Shown here: positions 17,825 through 25,454 of the stretch, one piece after another
How the letters are laid out: each line of letters begins with the position of its first letter
Position numbering within the stretch: the stretch's first letter is position 1
Assembly: GCA_938023735.1 (NCBI GenBank)
Contig: CALJDK010000033.1
Span: 1-49,942, forward strand
DNA length: 49,942 nucleotides
Source of the DNA: an uncultured Acidimicrobiales bacterium
Lineage (GTDB): Bacteria; Actinomycetota; Acidimicrobiia; Acidimicrobiales; SHLQ01
Direction of reading: 5' to 3'
Translations under genes and position numbers: made by a program
Notes under the pieces: generated by a model
The model's database searches: none
Told to the model about the DNA's origin: nothing
The model's input: only the letters and a program-made list of their open reading frames with translations

Positions 17825-19228
17825 TCAGGTGAGGGTGCTTGCGGCATCTTCGTCGCGAACGGTGCGAGACAACGCTCCAGCGATAGCAAAGAAGGCGGCG
17901 CTGGCCAGCATGGCCACGCGGAACCCGTCGAGTCGATCGGCCAAGGCGTTGTCGGGGAGGCTGTTGTTCATCGAGCCGAGGATCGTGGCCGCAGTAGCGA
18001 TGCCAACCGCTGGGCCGAGCTGGCGTTGCATGCCGTAGAGCGTGGTCGCCTTCGCGGTTTCGGCATAGGTGGTCTGGGCATAGGTGGCGGTTTGCAGCGG
18101 GAGGAACACGGCGCCCATGGCGAGACCTCGAGCGAACGACAGCGCCGCGACCAGCCAGAGCGAGGTCGTCAGATTGAGGAGAAAGGCGAATGCCAATCCA
18201 ATGACGAAGGCGGCGCCGATGCCGAACTGAAGAATTCGCCGCGGGCCATATTTCTTGTACAGGCTTCGACCGACGATCTGCGAGGAGATCATCACGCCGA
18301 TGGGTTGGGGCATCATTGCCAGGCCGGTCTCGAACGGGCTGTACCCCAGCAGTGATTGCAGATACACCGGCAAGATGAAGATCAGGCTCATGAATCCCAT
18401 GTAGGTGGGAAAGCTCACCAGGCTTGAAGCCCGGAAAATTCCGCTCGACAGCAGCCGCAGGTGCAGCAGCGGTTCTTTCACCCGTAGCTGGTGGATGATC
18501 AACGTGACCAGCAGTGCCACTCCGGCCACCAGGCCTGCGAGCACGGGCCCCGAACCAAACCCATCATCCTTGGCTCGATCGACGGCAAAGAGCAGCACGG
18601 CAAGACCCACCCCCGAAAGGAGGAACCCCACCACATCAAAGCGTTCGTTCGATTCGCCCGACTCGTTGCGGAGTTGGGTACTGCCGAGAACCAATGCCGC
18701 CACACCCATGGGTACGTTCACATAGAAGATCCATCGCCAGTTAAGGACCTCGATCAGAAAACCGCCGAGCACCGGCCCAAGCGCTGGAGCCACCACCGCC
18801 ACGCCGATAACCGCCGTCGTTGCCTTGGCCCGTTCGTTCTGCGGAAAGGCCCGAAACAACATGGCCGAACCCAGCGGTGTCATGATTCCCGAAGCGGCAC
18901 CTTGAAAGATCCGCCACAGCACCAGCTGATCAAGCGTTGATGACGTGCCAGCAAGCGCTGACGCGAGCGTGAAGATGGTAAGGGCGCCGAGAAAGATCGG
19001 CTTCGAACCAAACCGGTCGCCGAGCCATCCCGAGGTCGGCAGGAACACGGCCAACGACACGAGGAAACTGATGATGGCCAGGTCGATCTGGGTGTCGTCG
19101 ACTCCGAACTCGTCGGCGAGTGTGGGAATCGCAACGTTGACGATGGTGCCATCAAGGATCTGCATGAAGACAGCCATGATGTAGACGACCTTGACGATCG
19201 TCTTGTACTCGATGTTTCCAAATGGCAC
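17825..19228 (-). CDS. MFS drug-efflux-type transporter, DHA2 family
   Basis: This 467-aa protein has about 14 hydrophobic helices, as expected for DHA2 (EmrB/QacA) proton antiporters. The first helix carries QILDGTIVNVAIPTL, the family's motif D1; motif A is GWLGDRFGSKPIF and antiporter motif C is APALGPVLGG. A cytoplasmic loop with VDRAKDDG separates the halves. It would export small amphipathic or cationic compounds across the inner membrane. The start is GTG 19228 with a weak upstream signal. The 30-bp gap to the redoxin gene upstream on the same strand allows co-transcription. Confidence 0.9.
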   Translation of the reverse strand: MPFGNIEYKTIVKVVYIMAVFMQILDGTIVNVAIPTLADEFGVDDTQIDLAIISFLVSLAVFLPTSGWLGDRFGSKPIFLGALTIFTLASALAGTSSTLDQLVLWRIFQGAASGIMTPLGSAMLFRAFPQNERAKATTAVIGVAVVAPALGPVLGGFLIEVLNWRWIFYVNVPMGVAALVLGSTQLRNESGESNERFDVVGFLLSGVGLAVLLFAVDRAKDDGFGSGPVLAGLVAGVALLVTLIIHQLRVKEPLLHLRLLSSGIFRASSLVSFPTYMGFMSLIFILPVYLQSLLGYSPFETGLAMMPQPIGVMISSQIVGRSLYKKYGPRRILQFGIGAAFVIGLAFAFLLNLTTSLWLVAALSFARGLAMGAVFLPLQTATYAQTTYAETAKATTLYGMQRQLGPAVGIATAATILGSMNNSLPDNALADRLDGFRVAMLASAAFFAIAGALSRTVRDEDAASTLT

Positions 19229-19258
19229 TGCGAAAGGGTCTTTAGGTTCTTGTTTCGG

Positions 19259-20290
19259 CTATCGCGACGGCACGCCGTGGTAGGGCGAGCCGGCTTCCTG
19301 CCACTCGCCGTACATGGTCATGAATTCTTCGCCGAACGGATCGATTCCCTGCAGCGGCATCGCTGCTCGGCGAACCGTCCAGTCATAGGGCGCCAATTCG
19401 GCGGCCTTGGCGAAATTCCGAGCCGCACCGGTCTCGTCACCGGTACGTCGAAGATGGGCTCCGATGCGGAAGAACAGACGAGCCTGCTCCTCGTCGGCGC
19501 TCAGGTCGTGCACTGCTTCGGCGGCAGCGCTGGTGGCCATCATTGGTTCGCCCGTGGCTACCCATCGACGAATCAGATCCTTCTGCGGACCTGACTCAAC
19601 GCCCGTGAACTCTACGAAGGTATCGGTGCCAAAGGCCGACCAGTTGGGTTGCACGATACGGTTGTCTTCGTCGATCCAGATCACGGTGGGCACGTTGGAG
19701 ATCGCGTAGAGCTCGGTGAGTAGGTGCTCGGCATCGATGAGGATTGGATAACCAATGCCGTCCGCGGCCTTGGCGATGGCGTCGGTGTCTTCGTCGATGG
19801 CGACGCCGAGAACGGTGAAGTTCTCATCGGCGAGTTCTTCGTGGAGTTCCTGCCACCCGGGCAGGTCAAAGATGCATCCTCACCAACTGGAGAATGCGAC
19901 CAGCAGCTTTTTCTTTCCTTTGAAGTCGTTGAGAGCTACGAGGGAACCGGTCAGATCGGGGAGAGAAAAGTCTGGCGCCACAAGGTCGTTGATGGCCTGA
20001 CGCCGCGATGCCCGAGGTGCCCCAACGGCCACGATGTCGGCAATCGGATCATGAACCACCGGTCGATCGAGTGCCTCGGCGACGGCGAACAGATCGACTC
20101 GATCACCATTCGATGAAAGCAGCGCGTCCGTGTCGTTCACCGGAACGCAGACGTCTCCCTGACAGAGTCCCTGGGGCGTCAGCTCCCAACCAATGGCGTC
20201 AACAAGCCGTTCGCGGGCTACCGAGGTACCGCCGCTCACCAGGGAATTCACTAGGAAAGAAAGAGGAGAACCGCCGGGAGAATCGTTCAT
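19259..20290 (-). CDS. Candidate selenoprotein: thioredoxin/TlpA-like redoxin with in-frame TGA (Sec137) and C-terminal TPR-like region
   Basis: A single frame of 343 codons runs from ATG 20290 to 19259, interrupted only by TGA at 19882-19880. Residues 1-100 form an N-terminal domain with a Cys pair (GLCQGDVCVP). Residues about 104-245 are a redoxin/TlpA-like domain: APDFSLPDLTG, then KLLVAFSSW, the TGA, and GCIFDLPGWQELHEEL, then FTVLGVAIDED, YPILIDAEHLL and the cis-proline NVPTVIWIDE. Thioredoxin relatives have the reactive cysteine immediately after that tryptophan, so the TGA falls exactly at the redox residue, giving W-Sec-G-C. Residues about 265-320 look like a TPR hairpin. A SECIS-like hairpin follows the TGA. 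Both halves keep coding character, which argues against decay. No Shine-Dalgarno is visible. A pseudogene or sequencing error remains possible. Confidence 0.8.
19849..19882 (-). promoter_or_regulatory. Sec codon and bacterial SECIS-like hairpin
   Basis: TGA occupies 19882-19880. After 14 nt, CCTGCC (19865-19860) pairs perfectly with GGCAGG (19854-19849) around loop CGGGT (19859-19855). The apical loop begins 21 nt after the TGA and has G at its second position, within the spacing and loop rules described for bacterial SECIS elements. A further GGA/TCC pairing could form a lower stem. Confidence 0.65.
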
Positions 20291-20385
20291 GGGTCGACCC
20301 TAGTGGCCCGCACTTCGACCCCGAAAAGGCTGCCCACCCAAAAAGTTACTTAGGCGAGGCCTTCAGAACGTCGATCACTAACTTG

Positions 20386-22119
20386 ATGAGAGGCAAGGAA
20401 ACAACTTCCAAGCGTCGGTCCGTACTCGCACGGCGGCTTTCCCTCGCCCTCGGCGGGTTGGTTGGGCTTGGCGCGCTCGGGTCACTCCTCGTTGGTTCGC
20501 AGCTTCCCGGACTCGTCCGATTTGCCGACCTCGATGACCTGCAATCGCGACTCAGCTTCCTCCGACTCGCTGTGCTGTCGGTGTCTGGTGTTGTCGCTGT
20601 AACCGCACTCGTCGTCTGGGCCTTTCTTATTCGCCCCATCTCGGGTCGCCTCGGCGCCATCGCCCGGGCCTCGCAGGCATTGTCGGTCGGGCAACTCCTT
20701 CCGCCCATCGCCGATGGAGGCGACGACGAGATCGCCGACGTCGCCAACAGCATCGATGCGTTAGCGCAAGCAATCACCGTGGATCTGGCAAGCCGCCAGA
20801 CCAGCGAGGACGAACTTCGCCGCAAAGCGGCCTTCGATGAACTCACCGGTGCCGCCAACCGGGCGTCGCTGATGATGGCACTCGAAGCGACCCTTGCCGA
20901 CAAAGAAGCAGCTGATCACGCAGCGCTGTTGAGTATCGACCTCGACAAGTTCAAAGAGCTCAACGATACCTTTGGTCACCAGGCGGGCGACGAAGCACTC
21001 CAGATCGTCACCGATCGTCTTCGCAGCGCCGTGAAGGCAACCGACGTTGTGGCCCGCATGGGCGGCGACGAGTTCCTGGTTCTGCTGCACGGGGTAAGCC
21101 CGGCCGAGGTCGCTGAAGTTGTTGCCCGTCTTCGAGCCAGCATGGGCCGCGAAGCCACCATCTTGGGTCAGCGGCACAAGCTGCTGTTCAGTATCGGCAC
21201 CGCCCAGATTGGTCACGGCGTCGATTCCGAGTTCCTGCTGCGCGAAGTCGATATCGCGATGTACCAGGACAAAGAACGCAACCGTCGTCTTCGCGAACAG
21301 GCCAAGGTGTCCTCGCAGGACGAAGTGATCGATGTGCTCGGCGACGGCCACCTCGACATTCGCTTCCAACCGATCTTCCACACGGCCAGCGACCGGGTTG
21401 TCGGCTCCATCGCTCAGCCTTATTGGGTCAACACCACCGGTGGCGAGCTCGAACCCGGACAATTCCTTGCCATGATCGACGAAACCCCGCAGGGCGTTGC
21501 GTTCGACCAGGCAGCCATTGGCGACATGCTGGCCCATGTGCACACGTTCGCCTACAACCATGTCCTTCCCGACAACTTCCTCATCTTCTTCCGGCCGACC
21601 ATTGCCACGTTGAGTGAGCCGAGCTTCCCGCAGTGGTTGCAAGCGGTGCTGACCAAGCGTGGTCTTCCGGCATCGATGCTTCAGCTGTCGATTGGAAAGT
21701 CGGCCATTGAAAACGATCCGGCAGGCCTTCGGGCGTTGCGTCAGATCGGTGTTCGCATCGTCGTTGACGATGTTGGTCTGCTCGCGATGGAAGATGACCG
21801 TGTAGGTCAGCTTGAAATGACGACGGCCATGATCTCCAAGCGTCGAGTGCGAGACTTCAGCCGCAACCCGCTGTCGCGGCCCGCAGCCCAAGCGCTGCTA
21901 CAGCTTGCGCGAACCGCCGGGCTCACCATCGTGGCCGACGGCGTCGATAGCCATGAGCATCTGGCTGAGCTTCAAGGGCTTGGTATTGCCTTCGCAAGCG
22001 GTGATCACTTGGCGCCCACGGTTACTGCCGAGCAGTTCCGTAAAGGACTTACCGCCCAGGCGCACCAAGATCAAGCACGTCACGCAGCGCAGGCCCATCA
22101 GCCGCCTCGCGCCGCCTAA
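20386..22119 (+). CDS. Membrane diguanylate cyclase (GGDEF) with degenerate EAL domain
   Basis: The 577-aa protein has two N-terminal membrane helices (about residues 15-35 and 60-85) flanking a short extracytoplasmic loop. A HAMP-like segment (FLIRPISGRLGAIARA) follows, then a GGDEF domain with MGGDEF at residues 225-230, suggesting active c-di-GMP synthesis. The following EAL-like domain keeps FQPIF but has GSIAQPYW in place of the EAL motif. It also lacks the VNLS, EITE and LKID residues, so hydrolysis is not expected. It may serve as a regulatory or ligand-binding module. ATG 20386 is the best start for a signal-anchor N-terminus; no clear ribosome-binding site. It is divergent from the candidate selenoprotein. 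Confidence 0.88.
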   Translation: MRGKETTSKRRSVLARRLSLALGGLVGLGALGSLLVGSQLPGLVRFADLDDLQSRLSFLRLAVLSVSGVVAVTALVVWAFLIRPISGRLGAIARASQALSVGQLLPPIADGGDDEIADVANSIDALAQAITVDLASRQTSEDELRRKAAFDELTGAANRASLMMALEATLADKEAADHAALLSIDLDKFKELNDTFGHQAGDEALQIVTDRLRSAVKATDVVARMGGDEFLVLLHGVSPAEVAEVVARLRASMGREATILGQRHKLLFSIGTAQIGHGVDSEFLLREVDIAMYQDKERNRRLREQAKVSSQDEVIDVLGDGHLDIRFQPIFHTASDRVVGSIAQPYWVNTTGGELEPGQFLAMIDETPQGVAFDQAAIGDMLAHVHTFAYNHVLPDNFLIFFRPTIATLSEPSFPQWLQAVLTKRGLPASMLQLSIGKSAIENDPAGLRALRQIGVRIVVDDVGLLAMEDDRVGQLEMTTAMISKRRVRDFSRNPLSRPAAQALLQLARTAGLTIVADGVDSHEHLAELQGLGIAFASGDHLAPTVTAEQFRKGLTAQAHQDQARHAAQAHQPPRAA

Positions 22120-22166
22120 ACCGCTCCTACCTACTCCCCGGTTGCGGGCTCCTCAGTTGAGTCGCC

Positions 22167-22991
22167 TCACTCGGGTGGTGCGACGAAGTCGATGAGTTGT
22201 TCGACGGCGCCGATGAGCGAAGGCTCAAGATCGCGGTAGTTCGTTACCCGGTTGCGGAGCTGTTTCCAGAACGCACCCGATGGGCCATGAAAGCCAAGCT
22301 CGGCCATGATGCCTTCCTTCCATGGCTGCCCCAGCGGAATTTCGGGCCATCGCTCGATGCCGGCACATGACGGCTTGATGCCCTGCCAGATATCGACGTA
22401 AGGATGGCCACAAATCAGCACGTCGGGGTGATCGACGGTGGCTGCGATACGCGACTCTTTCGACCCGTCCACCAGATGGTCGAGCAGTATCCCGAGGCGA
22501 CGTCGCGGACCGGGCCCAAAGCTCCGCACGATCATGTCGAGGTCGTCCATGCCATCCATCGATTGCACCACGATGCCTTCGACCCGTAGATCGTCGCCCC
22601 ACACATGTTCGATGAGTTCGGCGTCGTGAACGCCCTCGACGTAGATCCGGCTGGCCCGGGCCATCCGGGCGGGAATCTCCCCCGGATCAACCGAACCCGA
22701 GGCGGTGAACGACGGAGCCTTCGGCGCAGCGTTCTTGGGTGGGTCGACCAGAGCCACCGGTTCGCCGCCATACAGGAATGCGCCATCGCGTAGACGAAAG
22801 GAATGGTCGCGGCCGCGGTTGTCGCGCAGTTGCACAATCGGCGGAGCAAAGCGGATGATCGCGCCGGTGGTGTTGGACGCCTGATGGGTCACCGTTAGAC
22901 CGGCGACGGCTTGGATCTTCTGGTAGACCCGCCCCTTCTTCTTCGGCGCATCGACATCGAGGGGTTCGGACAGAATTCCACGGTTAGCCAT
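22167..22991 (-). CDS. DUF3097 family protein
   Basis: The 274-aa protein matches the actinobacterial DUF3097 family in overall plan: an N-terminal basic segment (PKKKGRVYQKIQAVAGLTV), a beta-rich part with IVQLRDNRGRDHSFRL, then RIYVEGVHDAELIEHVWGDDLR, ILLDHLVDGSKE, and VLICGHPYVDIWQGIKP. The VEGVHDAELI and LLDHLVDGSKE segments resemble the acidic motifs of Toprim-like folds, so a nucleic-acid role is possible, but no function is established for the family. It is monocistronic and ends convergently with the GGDEF gene, with a 47-bp gap lacking a hairpin. Confidence 0.8.
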   Translation of the reverse strand: MANRGILSEPLDVDAPKKKGRVYQKIQAVAGLTVTHQASNTTGAIIRFAPPIVQLRDNRGRDHSFRLRDGAFLYGGEPVALVDPPKNAAPKAPSFTASGSVDPGEIPARMARASRIYVEGVHDAELIEHVWGDDLRVEGIVVQSMDGMDDLDMIVRSFGPGPRRRLGILLDHLVDGSKESRIAATVDHPDVLICGHPYVDIWQGIKPSCAGIERWPEIPLGQPWKEGIMAELGFHGPSGAFWKQLRNRVTNYRDLEPSLIGAVEQLIDFVAPPE

Positions 22992-23094
22992 CGGGCAAAA
23001 CGCTATCGGTTCTTGACCCCGTCACGTCTTTTGGTCGAGAGTGCTACTCGTTCCGACATGTGCGGCTGCGAAACCAACTCTGGAGGAGTTTGCA

Positions 23095-24105
23095 ATGAAA
23101 CTTGGCTATCTGTGGGGCTACTGGTCAGCGAAGCCTCCCGCCGACCTTGTCGAGGTAACCAAGACGGTCGAGGACCTGGGTTACGACACCGTCTGGACAG
23201 CCGAAAGTTGGGGATCGGACTGCTTTACCCCGCTGGCGTATCTGGCTGGCTTTACCAACCGCATCAAGCTCGGGACATCAATCGTCCAGTTGGCCGCCCG
23301 CACGCCAACGGCAACCGCGATGCAGGCGATGACGCTCGATCATCTGTCGGGCGGACGGATGGTTCTGGGCCTTGGCGTATCGGGTCCCCAGGTGGTCGAG
23401 GGCTGGTACGGCCAACCGTCAAACAAACCGTTGGCCCGAACCCGCGAGTACGTCGAGATCATTCGTAGCGCTTTTCGGCGCGAGGAGCACCTCTCGTTCG
23501 ATGGCGACTTCTACCAGCATCCCTATACAGGCGAAGGCAGTAGCGGGTTAGGGAAGCCGTTGAAGATCATGACCCATCCGTTGCGCCGCGAGATTCCTAT
23601 CTTCATCGGTGCCGAAGGGCCGAAGAACGTTACCCAGACCGCCGAGATCGCCGATGGCTGGTTGCCGCTCTACTACTCGCCGTATCGCAACGAGGTGTAC
23701 GCCGACCAGCTTCAGGCCGCAGGTGACGACTTTGAGATCGCCGCCAACATCACGGTGAGCATCAACGATTCGGTAGAAGAAGCGCTGTTGCCCGTGAAGG
23801 GGTTTTTGGCGTTCTACATCGGCGGCATGGGAGCCAAGGGCCAGAACTACCACACGAAACTGATGTCGCGTATGGGGTTCGAGGAAGAAGCGCACCGCAT
23901 TCAGGATCTGTTTCTCGCCGGCAAGCGAGACGAAGCCGTGCTGGCGGTTCCCGATCAATTCGCTGATGAGATCAGCCTGGTTGGGCCGAAGGAACGTATT
24001 GCCGAGCGCCTTGAGGCGTGGCGGGACAGTCCGGTCACCATGCTCAACATGTCGTCGCGCGATCCTGAACTGTTGGCCACGATGGCCGAACTGGTGCAGG
24101 GCTAG
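23095..24105 (+). CDS. F420-type luciferase-fold (LLM) oxidoreductase
   Basis: The 336-aa TIM-barrel protein starts at ATG 23095 with GGAGGA seven bases upstream. [73 protein letters not shown] and [12 protein letters not shown] are the hallmarks of F420-dependent LLM proteins of mycobacteria and relatives. It would transfer hydride to or from F420 on an unknown substrate. It differs clearly from the FMN-type-looking LLM protein at 16462-17673. Its TAG stop overlaps the stop of the convergent pentapeptide gene in the shared tetranucleotide CTAG. Confidence 0.9.
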   Translation: MKLGYLWGYWSAKPPADLVEVTKTVEDLGYDTVWTAESWGSDCFTPLAYLAGFTNRIKLGTSIVQLAARTPTATAMQAMTLDHLSGGRMVLGLGVSGPQVVEGWYGQPSNKPLARTREYVEIIRSAFRREEHLSFDGDFYQHPYTGEGSSGLGKPLKIMTHPLRREIPIFIGAEGPKNVTQTAEIADGWLPLYYSPYRNEVYADQLQAAGDDFEIAANITVSINDSVEEALLPVKGFLAFYIGGMGAKGQNYHTKLMSRMGFEEEAHRIQDLFLAGKRDEAVLAVPDQFADEISLVGPKERIAERLEAWRDSPVTMLNMSSRDPELLATMAELVQG

Positions 24106-25313
24106 CGGACTCGCGCTCCGCAGCTTGCGGTGGCGCCCTCGGTGGCGGCGGTTTCCTTGACCCAGGTGTCGGTCCCGAGACCAAGCTCGCAACTCACGTC
24201 ACCAGTCGAGGCCAGGTTTTCGATGGTCACGATGACATTGTCATCCTGCTTGAGCGTGTCGAGCGAGACCGTAAGTGGCAGGTCTCGGGTCTTGAACTGC
24301 TGCACCATCTCGTCGTTGACTTCGATCAGCACTCGAACCTGGTCGGAGCCACCGGAGACTTTCAGAAACGGCTGATCCAGACGGACTCCCGATACCTGCG
24401 TCGGGGCGACGGTGTCGGCGGTGAGTCGAGGCACCGCAAAGGCCCCGATGGCAGCCACGACGACCGCGGCCGCAACCATGGCCCGTGGGCCTCGGCGCAG
24501 GTCGATGGTTCGTTGGCGGCTCTGGGCGCTTGCCAACTCTTCGAACGGGAGTGAGTCGTCGGCTTGGTCGACCATGCCGTGGCGATCGCGCTCGGCTTCG
24601 AGGTTCATGTCGCCCTGCCACAACGTTGTTGCGCTGTAGAGGGCAGAGCGGAGTCGCGCGCCATCGAGGTCGGCGCCTCGCAGGTCGGCACCCCGCAGGT
24701 CGGCACCCCGCAGGTCGGCATCACAGAGCAGCGCTTGGCGAAGGTCGGCGTTGCGGAGGTCGGCATCGTTGAGTTGTGCACCAACCAGCTGCGCCGACCG
24801 GAGATCGATGTGGGCCAGGTTTGCTCGGCGCAGCGAGGCGCGGGTCATATCGGAGCCGCGGGCCACGACGTATCGAAGATCGGCTCGATCAAATACTGCT
24901 TCGACAAGGCCGGATTCGCTAAGGCGGCTGTGCGAAAGGTTGCATCCGACAAACACCCGGCCGCTGAGGTCACGCCCGTCGAGCTCTTGATGACGAAGGT
25001 CGCGGCCGACCAAAGCCATCCGTCGATCTTCTTCGGTGTTTACCGGCTTCTTCTCGTGCCGGTTCACCATCCACTCGGCCCAAAGAAACGGTCCGGCTAC
25101 GAGTGCGGCGGTCAGAAGTCCTTCACCGATGGTTTGGGTACGTCCGCGAGTTCCCTGGGTCAGAAGCAAGATACCGACGAGTCCGGCGATGACTACCAGA
25201 CCAGCAGCGAGCGGCCACGTTGTGCGGCTTTCACTCTCCTGTCTGTCCTGTGTGTTAACGCCATCAGCATTGGGGCGATGCTCGTCCCGTTGTGGCGCGT
25301 TGCCTAAACCCAT
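24102..25313 (-). CDS. Membrane protein with pentapeptide repeats
   Basis: The 403-aa protein has two N-terminal membrane helices (about residues 30-75), a cytoplasmic pentapeptide-repeat region at about residues 105-205 (A(D/N)LRX units such as ADLRGADLRGADLRGADL), then a third helix near residue 270 (AMVAAAVVVAAIGAFAV) and a C-terminal extracytoplasmic domain with two cysteines that may form a disulfide. The repeats would form a right-handed quadrilateral beta-helix, often a protein-interaction or DNA-mimic scaffold. ATG 25313 is chosen; upstream in-frame codons add nothing recognisable. No enzymatic motif is seen. Confidence 0.78.
   Translation of the reverse strand: MGLGNAPQRDEHRPNADGVNTQDRQESESRTTWPLAAGLVVIAGLVGILLLTQGTRGRTQTIGEGLLTAALVAGPFLWAEWMVNRHEKKPVNTEEDRRMALVGRDLRHQELDGRDLSGRVFVGCNLSHSRLSESGLVEAVFDRADLRYVVARGSDMTRASLRRANLAHIDLRSAQLVGAQLNDADLRNADLRQALLCDADLRGADLRGADLRGADLDGARLRSALYSATTLWQGDMNLEAERDRHGMVDQADDSLPFEELASAQSRQRTIDLRRGPRAMVAAAVVVAAIGAFAVPRLTADTVAPTQVSGVRLDQPFLKVSGGSDQVRVLIEVNDEMVQQFKTRDLPLTVSLDTLKQDDNVIVTIENLASTGDVSCELGLGTDTWVKETAATEGATASCGARVR
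24668..24712. repeat. 15-bp tandem repeat inside the pentapeptide gene
   Basis: GGTCGGCACCCCGCA occurs twice in perfect tandem (24683-24712), preceded by a two-mismatch copy (24668-24682) and followed by a partial copy. Each copy encodes one pentapeptide, so repeat number sets the length of the beta-helix. Confidence 0.85.
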
Positions 25314-25454
25314 AAATGCACGGTCGGCACATCTGGGCACTTTTTGAGTCTCTGGGCAGAGTTGCCTCACCATTCACTTTCAAATTCGCCTCGAAGTACT
25401 GACGCTGCGCGCATTGTCCGTTCAGGCTTTCGCTAGATCTGCCGATCATTTGCT

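Noticed and set aside
19693-19880. Explaining the TGA in the redoxin gene as a broken pseudogene or two separate genes
   Set aside because: The frame is intact on both sides, the TGA is at the redox position, and a SECIS-like hairpin follows. A pseudogene would be expected to show more damage.
20291-20300. Perfect 10-bp palindrome GGGTCGACCC just upstream of the candidate selenoprotein start
   Set aside because: Short GC palindromes are expected by chance, and no matching second site or regulator is seen.
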